Part shown: positions 1-10,309 of the stretch, in pieces
How positions within the stretch are numbered: position 1 is the stretch's first letter
Layout of the letters: each line of letters opens with the position of its first letter
Origin: Dendrocalamus latiflorus
Lineage: Eukaryota; Streptophyta; Magnoliopsida; Poales; Poaceae
Direction of reading: 5' to 3'
Assembly (NCBI GenBank): GCA_017311315.1
Contig: CM029628.1
Location: forward strand, 186,001 to 250,000
DNA length: 64,000 bases
Made by a program: the position numbers and the translations under genes
The notes under the pieces: model-generated
Seen by the model: only the letters and a program-made list of their open reading frames with translations
What the model was told of the DNA's origin: nothing
Databases searched by the model: none

Positions 1-489
1 CTTGGCAAGATAGGAAACAGAAAGAGGGGTCTACGACGAGCCTATCGGTGGTGGTGGAATCCGGCAAGGTCGTCAGAAGTGGCTGTACGGGGTGTTGAGC
101 GGTGAGGTGCCTTGGCCGAGTGATGCATTCAGCGTTGGAGCGAAGGAAATAGGGAAAACGAGTGCTGGAAAGGCCTCAAGGATGCACTACAATGCTACAG
201 TTCATCAAAACTGAACCAGTGGTGAACCCTATGGTCATCGGAGCTGAACCAGTGGCGAGCAACTGCGGCGGTGCTAAGCAAAGCTTCAACGATGATGACA
301 AAACTATTACCTCGAGCCAAGTCGAATAGCGTATAAGCACTAGTAGCTCACCAAGAGAATAACGGTGAGGATGACAATGGCGGAGAGGCACTAAGGTGGC
401 TGGAAAGCGATGAACTACATCAGTGGTGAGGTCGTTCATGATGTTGGAGCACCTCAGACGGAACCAGCTGCCACCACCAGATCCCTGCA
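1..489. other. Unassigned flank of the gag-only LTR element
   Basis: No gene or repeat is recognised here. The long minus-strand open frame covering 176-769 is half LTR and half flank and has no family signature. The sequence is simply the DNA on one side of the retroelement insertion; the other side resumes at 2303. Confidence 0.5.
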
Positions 490-494
490 TCCCG

Positions 495-905
495 TGTTGG
501 AACCGCCCAAGATTCACCTCACGCAGCAACGTGAGTTCCCCTCGGCTGTAACTCACACGAACAAAAAAAAGAGCTAGTTTGGAATGAGCACACATAAGAG
601 TCTCAGCGACAAACGCCCAGTGATTTTTCTCTGTGTTCTCCTCAAATGAAACAACTGATACATGGCTATAAGTAGCATTGCTTACATGCATAGAGCAGCA
701 ACTGCTTGGCCAAGTCTTCATGCGCACGTACGCACGAACTGGTCGTCCTCCGCACTGGCCGCAAGACATGCTGCACGTCCTCCACTACTCATTCAACACA
801 TGCATGCAGCAACGTAACAACTAACTAACAGCCTGAAGACTAACTCCACTAACACATGCAACACATGCACATGCTGACTAATTCAAGTCATGATTATTCC
901 CAACA
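495..905 (-). repeat. 3' LTR of gag-only element
   Basis: This 411-bp direct repeat is the partner of 1896-2297. It is preceded on the minus strand by a purine-rich tract (906-919, reading ATTATGGGAGGCAA) that serves as the probable polypurine primer. Confidence 0.92.
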
Positions 906-948
906 TTGCCTCCCATAATCTTGACTTGCATTATTCACGTACACTTCA

Positions 949-1858
949 TCACAGGAGGCACGGCTCGTCGTCGGCCGTCGCGAGGAGCGCCACCTCTTCC
1001 TTCTTCGGTTTGCGGCACTCGCTAGCAAAGCTCCCACGAACTCCGCAGTTGTAGCACTTGCCTTTCTTGGCGCGGCGCGAACGCCTACTTGCATCCGAGC
1101 TCATGCTGCTCACGTCGTCGTCGTCGTCGTCGTCGCTCCGGCCACCACGCCTCTCGCCGCTGCCGCGTCGTGCTCCTTCGCCGCCGCGCGCCCGCTGCTT
1201 GCCGCCGCGCTGACGCCGGCGCTCCTCCCACTGCTCCTCCGTGAGCAGTAGGCGCTGGACGCCGTCCGCAGCCTCCTCAACGCCGCCACAAAGGCTCCTC
1301 CGCCACGCGCAGCCTCCCGATGAGCTCCTCGAGCGACATTGTCTTCAAATCTGCGAACATCTCAATGGAGCACGCGATCTGATTGTACCTCGCCGGCACA
1401 ACCCGCAGCATTTTCTTCACGATGCGCTCCTCCTCCATCTTCTCCCCAAGCTCGCGCAGCTCCGTGGCGAGGGAGCCGATCCGCACGGCGAAGTCGTCGA
1501 TCGTCTCACCGTCCTTGAACGCCGCGTTCTCGAACTGCTTGAGGAGGTGCTGCGCCTTGGCCTCCTGCACGCGTGAGTCCCCCATCCGCCTCGACTTGAC
1601 CGCCTCCCAAGCCTCCTTGGCGGTCTTCTTCACGGCGAGGCTGGCCTTCAGCTCCGATGGCACCGCGCGCAAGATGACGGCCAACGCCCGCCGATCCTTG
1701 GCGCGCTCGGCCTTGCCCGCCTCCACAGCATCCCAGAGCTCCATGCCCTCCAGGTTGACTTGCATCACGAGCGCCCACTCGTGGTAGTTCGTCTTCGTTA
1801 GCATCGGAAGCTCCATCACGCCGCCGGACTCCTTGACAACGCGCTCGTACGCCGCCAT
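949..1858 (-). pseudogene. Gag-like protein (UBN2 type), frameshifted
   Basis: The frame probably starts at the ATG at 1856-1858, the first after the PBS; the longer open frame from 2170 only reads through the LTR. The product begins like a plant Copia gag (motif NYHEWALVMQ) and follows the UBN2 pattern through residues about 20-190, ending RLRVAEE. A stop at 1277-1279 interrupts it, but the neighbouring frame continues the protein (EEAADGVQRL, an acidic run of seven Asp, then a zinc knuckle) to a stop at 949-951, so a one-base indel lies near 1280-1300. The knuckle at about 1017-1056 reads CYNCGVRGSFASEC: the His of CX2CX4HX4C is replaced by Ser. Gag would package element RNA in a virus-like particle; this copy probably cannot. 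Confidence 0.82.
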
Positions 1859-1880
1859 CAGCTTGCTGTCGAACTTCTCC

Positions 1881-1893
1881 GGCTCTGATACCA
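1881..1893 (-). other. Primer binding site, initiator-Met tRNA
   Basis: On the minus strand this reads TGGTATCAGAGCC, two bases inside the 5' LTR. It is the usual Copia PBS complementary to the 3' end of initiator methionine tRNA, and it fixes the orientation of the element. Confidence 0.92.
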
Positions 1894-1895
1894 AA

Positions 1896-2297
1896 TGTTG
1901 GAACCGCCCAAGATTCACCTCACGCAGCAACGTGAGTTCCCCTCGGCTGTAACTCACACGAACAAAAAAAAGAGCTAGTTTGGAATGAGCACACATAAGA
2001 GTCTCAGCGACAAACGCCCAGTGATTTTTCTCTGTGTTCTCCTCAAATGAAACAACTGATACATGGCTATAAGTAGCATTGCTTACATGCATAGAGCAGC
2101 AACTGCTTGGCCAAGTCTTCATGCGCACGTACGCACGAACTGGTCGTCCTCCGCACTGGCCGCAAGACATGCTGCACGTCCTCCACTACTCATTCAACAC
2201 ATGCATGCAGCAACGTAACAACTAACTAACAGCCTGAAGACTAACTCCACTAACACATGTACATGCTGACTAATTCAAGTCATGATTATTCCCAACA
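1896..2297 (-). repeat. 5' LTR of gag-only element
   Basis: This 402-bp direct repeat matches 495-905. On the minus strand it is the upstream LTR, because the PBS lies immediately inside it at 1881-1893. It is 9 bp shorter than its partner, lacking part of a repeated ACACATGCA stretch near the 2260 end. Confidence 0.93.
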
Positions 2298-2302
2298 TCC
2301 CG

Positions 2303-3271
2303 CGCCATGCCATTGCTAACTATGTCAGATCCGAAGCCAAATGAGGAGGGGATAGTAGCGCCAGAGTTGAAGGAGGAGGGGGAGGGCGCGTACCTTCGTC
2401 TGCTCGTCAACTGCCCTCCCCGGTCAGACGCAGGTGAAGAGGGGGAGGGGCGGTAGTGGCGGAGGAAGAGGAAGGGGAGGTGGCGACATCGGCGGTGGAG
2501 AAAGGGAAGGGGTGGCACCGGTGAGAGAGAGAGGAGGGGACGAGTGAGAGAGAGGATGGCCTTTCAAGTTGGGCCTGTTGGTATAGGACCACTGTATTCG
2601 CTGAGGACGGCCCAGGCCTCATGGGAGCGTTCACGATCCCCGGCCGGCGGCGGCGCCTCCAACTCCTCCCGGCCTCCCTTCCCTCCTCCGTCCCCGCCAT
2701 CTCATTCCCAAAAGGAAGGAAGGAACGAATGGTGGGGCGAGATGAGCGGCATGTCAGGCCACTTAGAGAAACACGGGGGGATGGAGAGGATCGCAAGGCG
2801 AACAAATAGCGCTGATCACTACTGCTGGTCGTCGGCAGGCAAGCTGTCGAAGGGGGAAGAGGTTGGATTGGAATCAACTTCCAATTCTCCATCCTCCTCC
2901 CTCCTTTCTTCCTTCCCCATCTGCTCTCTTGTTTCTTTCTCTCTCTGCCCCTCCTTCAAGAACAAGAACAACAAGAACTGCGAGAGGAGGACGACCAAGA
3001 ATATATTTCTCTTTAACCGACAGGATAGGACAACAGGACAGAGAATACGTGAAAGAAACAAAAGGAAGCACAAGTCCATGCATCATGGAGCCCTCGTCTC
3101 CTTCCTATCCCACCACCACCCTTCCCATCGTCATGCACTGCTAGCTTATTTCATTGATTCATCCATCCCCCCACCTTACTCGAGTATAATCGTATACCCA
3201 TTGAGAAAGAGCGAGCGGCAAGAGATTGGCGAGAGGGATTGGGAGCTTGCGCCCGCCCTCCCTCTTCTTTG
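2303..3271 (+). promoter_or_regulatory. Upstream and promoter region of the ELMO gene
   Basis: No coding gene is recognised. The stretch has GC-rich and pyrimidine-rich blocks (2620-2710, 2880-2960) typical of a plant promoter and leader. Short open frames on both strands here overlap each other and lack family motifs. The transcription start cannot be fixed by eye. Confidence 0.35.
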
Positions 3272-4229
3272 ATGGGCATTCCATTTCAACTCCAACCCCA
3301 ACAGGTATCATCATCCACTCGCTCCTTGCTTTTTCTTTCAGTTATATAACATTGCAATCTCAGAATGTAGTACATTTAGTTTTTTATAAATTTTACAACG
3401 CAACTTTATGTCATCCATCTCTGTACTCTGCATATAGTCTTTTGGTATGAACATTTGCAGACAGGTAGGCCATGATCAGAGAAAAATAAGAGGGCGAATT
3501 GAATAGCCAAAAATACAATGCTGTGCCGCAATTTTCCCATAGTTTCGAATGGAGAAACACATTGCATTGAATTTCCTTTTGGTGATCAGAGACTATATTG
3601 CTCATTCAATCACTACTGTGTCTATGTACAGAAATCCATTTACCATTTTCCTGGGATTGCCAAGGTAACTTGGTTTGTGCATACAAGTCCAAATTCAACC
3701 AATAATACTTAGTATACAATATTCATGTTTCGTAATTTCAATGTACTACTCTAGCCCAAAAGCTAGACATAGATAACATTCCTTGTTGATGTTTAGTTTA
3801 GTACTGTGGCACTGTCAGAAATGGTGGTATCATTTTTACCTTCTGAAGAAAACGCTCCGCATGAACTATATTTAGCTGATTCCAAAAGAGTGGACACATT
3901 GGACTGCAACTTACATTTTTACATATTTGACACGGCAGCTTCAAGATTTGAACTCACGATGACTTTTCCCCCCTGATCCTTTGATTTGAACTGATTAGTA
4001 TCATGAACATCCTAGGCACTTGCTGGAGGGTGAAATCCACATCCCTGGTCCCTGAATGCTTTTCAAATTTTGAATAGAATTATTTTCTGACGTATTTTGT
4101 GTAGGCTTTCCAGGTTGCCAGTTGTGCTCTTAAATAAATTTAGCATATGTTTTATGCTTTTTTGGGAGATATTTTATTGCTAATGATTCTAACAGTTATT
4201 TTATAAATAACCCGATTGCAGTTGATGCT
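3272..4229 (+). other. Probable 5'-UTR exon end, leader intron and upstream ORF of ELMO gene
   Basis: A donor (CAACAG|GTATCA) at 3304/3305 and an acceptor (ATTGCAG) ending at 4221 would remove a 917-bp leader intron just upstream of the main ATG at 4230. An ATG at 3272 lies 33 bases before the donor. If this splice is used, that ATG opens an upstream frame that runs out of frame past the main start. The intron holds no recognised element. Confidence 0.45.
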
Positions 4230-7200
4230 ATGGTTGGAAATAGGACATGGTTTGGAGGGCTTTTCAACAGCTCAGGTAAAAGGCGTCAAGTCAATGCCGA
4301 GAAGACCTTTGAGCTAACCCCTCTTCAGGTGAAGTTGTATTAGTTTAGCATGCCCAAAGGCACATTATATTTCAGTCCTCATCTCCCACTTTTCTTTCTA
4401 TCAAATACATGATTTTTTCTGATTTTTTGGGGTAGTAGAAGAGTAAGTTATCAGTAAAACAAGAGAAACTATGTACTTCAATTTTATTTTCAAATGCTTC
4501 TGTTCTGAACTACTGATATTTAATTTCTTTTGTAAAGATTGTTAGAGAACATCATTGGGTGTTTTATAGAACTACCTATTGACTAAAGCACCATATTTAG
4601 TAACCTTCACAACATTTACTTCCTTATTAAATGTGCAAGGATCAATTGTTCCAAATTTTTGTATTGAGACTGTCTCCATTATATTTTTCATGTGCAAAAG
4701 ACAGCTTCAATTATATTTTCAACCTCTATTGCTGATGGAGGCTAGCTTTGCTAACTAAAAACATAGCTGGAGATAGAAATTATTACATCAGATTCTAATG
4801 TTCTGATTCTGATCTGAATAATCTATAATGCAAGGAACCAACTAAAGTTCACATGATTCACCCTTCTCTGTTTTTTGAGAGAGGGGGATCCCAGTTTGGA
4901 AGACCATGTAGAAAATGAAGTAAAATAAAAAGAGTAGTAGAGATTCTACACAAGAAGAGATACAAGAAAAGAAAGGGAAAATTATATGAAAGGCATCAAG
5001 TCATGAATGAAGACACCCCTCGTTTGAAGTTAGAAAAAGGCAACCTATGACAGAGAGTAGTTTATAACCCTCGAGGAGGCGTTCACTATCAATGAACTGT
5101 GGAGGTGCAGCCACCAAAGATTTTTTTTTTCTGTTATGCAGTGTCCAGATGCACTAATAGCTCAGGATACTTCTTAAAACTCATTAGCCATTGTTGCATA
5201 CTTGCATTCAATTGCATTAGATATAGATCCAAGTCAGTTCTCTGCTTGATATCAATTGACTTCCAAGTCCCAACAAGCTTTACTGAACTTACATATGAAA
5301 AAGCAAATGACAGAGATCCCCCCTTTAGGTATCTTATGATGTAGATTTTGTCTTAAGCTTTAGTGCCCAACTAGTGTTAGTACTTTATTGATAAAACAAA
5401 CATGTTGATCCTAATGTCAGAATGGAAGGAACCTAGGGAAGGAACTCAGCTAAACTGCTAAAGTAACCAATGATTTCTCTGTGCAATCAACTTTGCAAGG
5501 ATACGGATGTTCTGCCAAATGCCTTCCCTTCTTGCAACTGAACTAACTTTTTTCTAACTATTCAGGAACAACGGCTGCAAAAGTTGAGGGAAAGACTAAA
5601 TGTACCATATGACGAAACTCGACCAGATCATCAGGTAAGAAATCTCATACTTTTAACTAGTTATCTATTTGTAATTCATCTCTACCTTATTGACTTCCAG
5701 TTTATGATTGCTTGTGCATTGTACATCTGCTGGACTGTGGTTGTAGGAAGCCCTTAGGGCTCTTTGGAGTAATTCCTTTCCTGATACAGAGCTCACTAGC
5801 TTAGTTTCAGAACAGTGGAAAGATATGGGGTGGCAGGGCCCAAACCCATCGACTGATTTCAGGTACTTCTAGTTCTAGCTGTATGATAGGTTTGCTGTTC
5901 GTGAAGTACATTGTCTGTGTTCTTTAGTTCTCTAATTAGTTTATCTATGAACAAAATACTCTTTCTTGCTTAACACTCCCAAAATCAACTGTTTGTAGAG
6001 TGTACAAACTTATTTATGTCTTCCTGAAAGAGTTTTGACAGTATTGTCTGATTTTGACTTTCAGGGGCTGTGGATTTGTTTCACTTGAGAATCTTTTATA
6101 TTTTGCAAGAACATATCCGGTATGTCCTTTTTGTGTTAGTAATCTAGAAAAAAGTTCATGTTGTAAATTAAGGGGACGTTCTTTTAGACTATGGTTTATG
6201 GTTTTTGGCTGCGGCTTATTAGTCTAATAAATAGTGACTACTGAAAGAAGTCGAAGTCAAAAACTGGCTGGAAAGCTGAATAGAACGGGACCTAACTCCT
6301 TTTGTAGTGAGAATGTGGCCTGAGTACTCCTGTCTGTCATATTGACATACACTATGGTTGCTGCTCACTCTCAACAAGCAGGCTTCTTTCCAGAGGTTGT
6401 TACTCAAACAACAAGGAATGCGAGCCACATGGGAGTACCCCTTTGCCGTCGCAGGTGTTAACGTCTCATTCATGTTGATTCAACTGTTGGAGCTCAACTC
6501 AGGTATATACGTCAATCATAAGCAAGTCACAACACAATAAAAAGGGGGCCGGCATATCTAGTGTTTACTCATTTCCCTCTACCTGTTAAGAACCGACCAC
6601 TCTTCTCATATGCGAAAGTATCAAACCTAAGAATTACGTAGACTATGTAGATAGCATCAGTATTGGGCAAAGTAAGCCTACCATGTGCCTCATCCGTACC
6701 AGTCAAACAACTAAATCAGCATATATATAAAACAACAGAATGATCTGGTACTGGCCTTCGCTAGTAATATTTTGGTTTTCTTTTTTCGCAATATAAGGAA
6801 TCTTTTGATTTGAGTATGACCATTTCATCATAAGCATTTTAATACACACATACAGCTGGTGCTAACTGCTAACTGATGCCCAACAGTCTAATTGTGTTGT
6901 GATTAGAGTGGCCCTGCTATGCTACTATTACCTGTATATAGAATCAGTGGGTCTCACCAAAATCATTGAGTTGAGGACTAATAATTACAAATCTCTATGC
7001 TTTGACAAACAAAGGCTTAATTTTTGCTTGATTGTTCATGTGCCCTTTGGATGCAACTACGGAATTGTCGCTGGTTCCATAATTTGGTAGTAGCTCCACT
7101 GGCATTTCTTCGTTCAGACAAGCAGATATATAATGCCCCAATACCAAGCTATCACTGATGCGCCTCTTTTCCTTTTTTTTTTCGTTTTATCTTTGGCTGC

Positions 7201-7635
7201 TCAGCACGACCGAAATCTTTGCCAGGGATTAACTTTATCAGAGTGTTGTCAGGTGAGCAGTGCTCTTTGATGAAATCTTTAAATTTTGGATTGCTATGTA
7301 ATGCTTGAAAACACTTATGCCTTGTCTGTTTGCTACGTCTTAGAACATGAAGAGGCATTTGACGTCCTATACTGTATAGCTTTCGAGATGATGGATGCTC
7401 AGTGGCTAGCAATGCGTGCCTCTTATATGCAGTTCAAAGTATGGTATTTCCTTTTTTTTCTTTTCCTCAGAACATTTTATGTGAGGTTGATTTGGACTAG
7501 TGATGAGCAACTAATGATAAATCCCCAATCCAGGAAGTGCTGGAAGCAACAAAGTTGCAGCTGGAGAGAGAGCTATCTCTGGAGGACCTCCATCGAATCC
7601 ATGACCTGCCAGCTTACAACCTTTTGTACAAATAG
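4230..7635 (+). CDS. ELMO domain-containing protein (ELMOD/CED-12 family)
   Basis: Eight coding exons join in frame with GT-AG borders: 4230-4328, 5566-5634, 5747-5862, 6065-6119, 6382-6502, 7205-7252, 7344-7438 and 7534-7635. They total 705 bases and encode 234 aa, the usual length of plant ELMOD proteins. The start MVGNRTWFGGLF is followed by a basic stretch (GKRRQ) and LTPLQEQRLQKL. The ELMO domain spans roughly residues 50-215 with EQWKDMGWQGPNPSTDFRG, GFVSLENLL, WEYPFAVAGVNVSFMLIQ and EEAFDVLYCIAFEMMDAQW, and the protein ends LPAYNLLYK. Arg95, in DFRGCGFVSLENL, is the residue proposed as the GAP arginine in animal ELMODs; its codon is split by intron 3. Animal ELMODs stimulate Arf/Arl GTPases, and Arabidopsis relatives affect pollen apertures. 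No disabling change is visible. It is convergent with the RING/vWA gene. Confidence 0.94.
6172..6292. mobile_element. Tourist-like MITE in ELMO intron 4
   Basis: This 121-bp insert is flanked by TAA (6169-6171 and 6293-6295). Its ends are GGGGACGTTCT and, inverted, GGTCCCGTTCT, with further complementarity inside. The TWA target and GG(G/T)-starting ends fit PIF/Harbinger Tourist MITEs. It sits inside an intron of an apparently intact gene. Confidence 0.75.
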
Positions 7636-8146
7636 GTTCAAAAGCAAGCGCGCACATACACACACACACATTAACCTGTAAAGTATTTCATTCTTCTTCT
7701 CTCCTATATTATTGATGAAACACGTAGTTTTGCTACAAAAGTCTAGGCATATGTGCCTGCACCTACCTGAGCATTCCTATATTGCATATCATATATATTA
7801 TCATCAGTGACACAAGAATTTCTTTTTTTTCTTATCCTGAATTTAGCTGATCATAACTAACAGCCAGAACCTACAAGTTTTCTCTTCTTGTGGAAATGAT
7901 TTCTTTTCTTCTGGGTGAAGTGAAATAATACTAGAATGAAGATTCTGCTCTCAGCATTTTATTTGTACAAACTGAACGGTCATTTGGTCGGTCCCATCGG
8001 GGCTCATTTGTATGGCGATACGAATATGTACACGGCGCATATGTTTTCTTTTCATGTACTTGTAACACCTCGGTCTAACCTCTGTGTCCGGTACCACTAT
8101 TCTATAATACCACCATGAACAATCGTTGCTGCTAGACTTAGGCAAC
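7636..8146 (+). other. 3' UTR and flank of ELMO gene
   Basis: This follows the ELMO stop codon. It contains a short CA microsatellite (about 7654-7671) and AT-rich sequence. No separate gene is supported; the small open frames at 7936-8154 have no family signature. Confidence 0.4.
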
Positions 8147-8154
8147 AACTTCAC

Positions 8155-8644
8155 TAGGGCTGTAAACGAGTCGAGCTTGAGCGAGCTTCGCCTTCCAGGC
8201 TCGAGCTCGGTAGAAACTCGAGCCGAGCTCGAGTTAGGATCCGAGCCTGAACTTAGGCTTGAGCTCGGCTCGGCTCGTTGAAGCTCGATAACAATTAAAA
8301 TAATTTATTATGCACTATTTTTCAATAATAAAATAATTTTAAGTTCGAGCTCGGCTGTAGTAATCTCGATAACAGTCAAAATAATTCAAATGTACACTAA
8401 TTTTCAACAATAAGAAAAAGTTAAGCTCGAGTTCAGCTCGAGTAAGCTCGGTAAGAATTAATATGTATTACTATTTAAGTTCGAATCGGGGCTCGCGAAC
8501 TATTTGAGCTCGGCTCGGTAAAGCTCACGAGCTTAAGATCAAGCTCGAGTTCGGCTCGTTTAAAGTTCGAACCGAGCTCGAATCGAGCCTAGAATGAGCC
8601 GAACTCGAGTAGCTCGCGAGGTTCGAGCTTTTTTTACAACCCTA
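8155..8644. mobile_element. hAT-type MITE rich in GAGCTCG motifs
   Basis: This 490-bp element is flanked by a perfect 8-bp duplication AACTTCAC (8147-8154 and 8645-8652). The ends are TAGGGCTGTAAA and, inverted, TAGGGTTGTAAA. The interior is built from many degenerate copies of GAGCTCGAGCTCGGCTCG in both orientations, separated by AT-rich spacers. No open frame is present. The 8-bp target and the end sequence are diagnostic of hAT. Confidence 0.9.
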
Positions 8645-8652
8645 AACTTCAC

Positions 8653-10309
8653 CATTTTAAATTCTTCATTATATTAAGCGACATACGCTTAACGATGGGC
8701 ACTGAAGTAAATGTACACATTTGCAAATCTTCGAAAGGAAACACATAAACTATACACGGCTAAGTATTTCCATGGATGCATACTATCTTAGCACTAGCTA
8801 TTTAAGCACGTTATTAAAGTCGACATAAATCACTAAAGGTGAAGTGCAAATTACTGATTGCACATGAAATATACGAAGCTAGTCCCCGCTCATGCAAGCA
8901 ATAGTACTGCTCGTTCCATCCCTGTACCAGTGCTGCTAACTGCTTTGTCAGAACAGAACAGAGAAGCAAAGAGAGAACAGAGCAGGGACTGTGCAAGGGA
9001 AGACTGAGAAAGATCTTTGTTTGCTGCGTCAAAAATTAAAAAGTAAAAAAAAACTGATGGGCCAGAGAGGCGAAAAAGAGGAGAAAGATGGGATGAGCAG
9101 CACACTGTTTTGCAATGGACATTCCTGTTCTCAGCAATCAGTCCACTGCTCCCATATTCCCTCTCCTAATGAGAGAGAGAGAGAGAGAGAGCATGCAACT
9201 GCAGCCCCACACCAAACTATCAAGCATCAACCCAGCAAAGCAAAGGGGATGCATGAATCACCCCCTCCCTTCTCATTTCACCTCACTGTTTACTCTTGTT
9301 GTTTTGAGGATGATGATGATGGGATGGTTAGTGTGGCTCACTCAGCATTTAGAGGTTAAAACAAAAAAAAACTCAGCTCAGGTCAGGTCAGGATCAGAGC
9401 ATCACACTAGTATTTGCCCCCATGCACAAGATTAAAGATTGCACTCATCAGTCAGCACATTGAGCAAAGCAGCTCTTCAGGCCCTGGCACACACAGCCGT
9501 TTACACTGTGCAACAGGCAACAGCTTGAATGATAATGATCAACCAGCATCAAACAACAACAGTGCCTGTCTGATTCTAACATGAATCCATATGTTAGAAT
9601 ATATATTATAAAACTATATTTTATAAAAAGTATACCTAAATAATTATAAATTACTAAACAAAATCATACTATAATTTTTAAAAATGTTTTAACCTATTTT
9701 TGAATTTCTTGTGGGGATTTCCGTGAGGTCAGATCCTCAAGAGGACCAGGGCAGAGCGCCGCTTTCCCACTAAAACCTAACGGGGCCCGGGCCAGCTGGC
9801 AGCATGGGGGCCTCCCCGACCTGTTGCCACCGCTAGCTTGCCTGCAGCGAAGTGCCCAAGGATGGTGCTTCTGTTGATTGATTTACAACTACTTTGACCA
9901 CTGCACTTGGTCATGGATGGCATCAACTCCTTCCATGTAGAGCAATTTATTCTTCTTCCTCACATCTTGTCACGCCTCCCCTTGATTCATTCAACTAGGG
10001 TCTATCTAATGTTCTAATGATAGATTTATGGTTATACGGGAAAAAAGGGTGCAGAAATGGCACAGGCACGGAGAAGACAGGACCAAATCAATTGCCATTC
10101 ATGAACCCAACCGAGAGGAGAGAAAAGGAAGAAGAAAGCAAAAAACAGAAACAAAATCTTTGAACAAGAAGGAAATGAAGGATATTTATCCTATTTCACT
10201 TTGCTTGACTAACAATTAACTCTAGCCGTTCACTGCTGCTGCTCAAGCGTCGATTCACATTCCACACAAAAAAAAGGAGGGAAACAAACGGCTCAGATTA
10301 CGTGTTGGT
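8653..10309. other. Intergenic region between convergent ELMO and WAV3-type genes
   Basis: No gene is recognised. A (GA)n run lies at 9171-9191 and an AT-rich block at 9590-9700. The right part must include the 3' UTR of the minus-strand RING/vWA gene, but no clear polyadenylation site can be named. Confidence 0.4.

Larger units (their letters stand above)
495..2297 (-). mobile_element. Complete gag-only Copia-type LTR retrotransposon (TR-GAG-like)
   Basis: Two direct repeats starting TGTTGG and ending CCAACA enclose about 1 kb. A 5-bp target duplication TCCCG lies at 490-494 and 2298-2302. Read on the minus strand, the 5' LTR is at 1896-2297, followed by a PBS matching initiator-Met tRNA, a gag-like frame, a purine tract, and the 3' LTR at 495-905. 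No protease, integrase or reverse transcriptase is present in the 990-bp interior, so it must be mobilised in trans. Short gag-only LTR elements are a known plant class (TR-GAG). The LTRs appear identical except for one 9-bp indel and one adjacent substitution, so insertion was recent. Confidence 0.93.

Noticed and set aside
176..769. 197-codon minus-strand open frame
   Set aside because: It reads the 3' LTR of the gag-only element and then unrelated flank; the same LTR translation opens the gag frame at 2170. No family motif.
2407..3272. Several overlapping 60-240 codon frames on both strands
   Set aside because: They overlap each other in promoter-like, pyrimidine-rich DNA and have low-complexity products.
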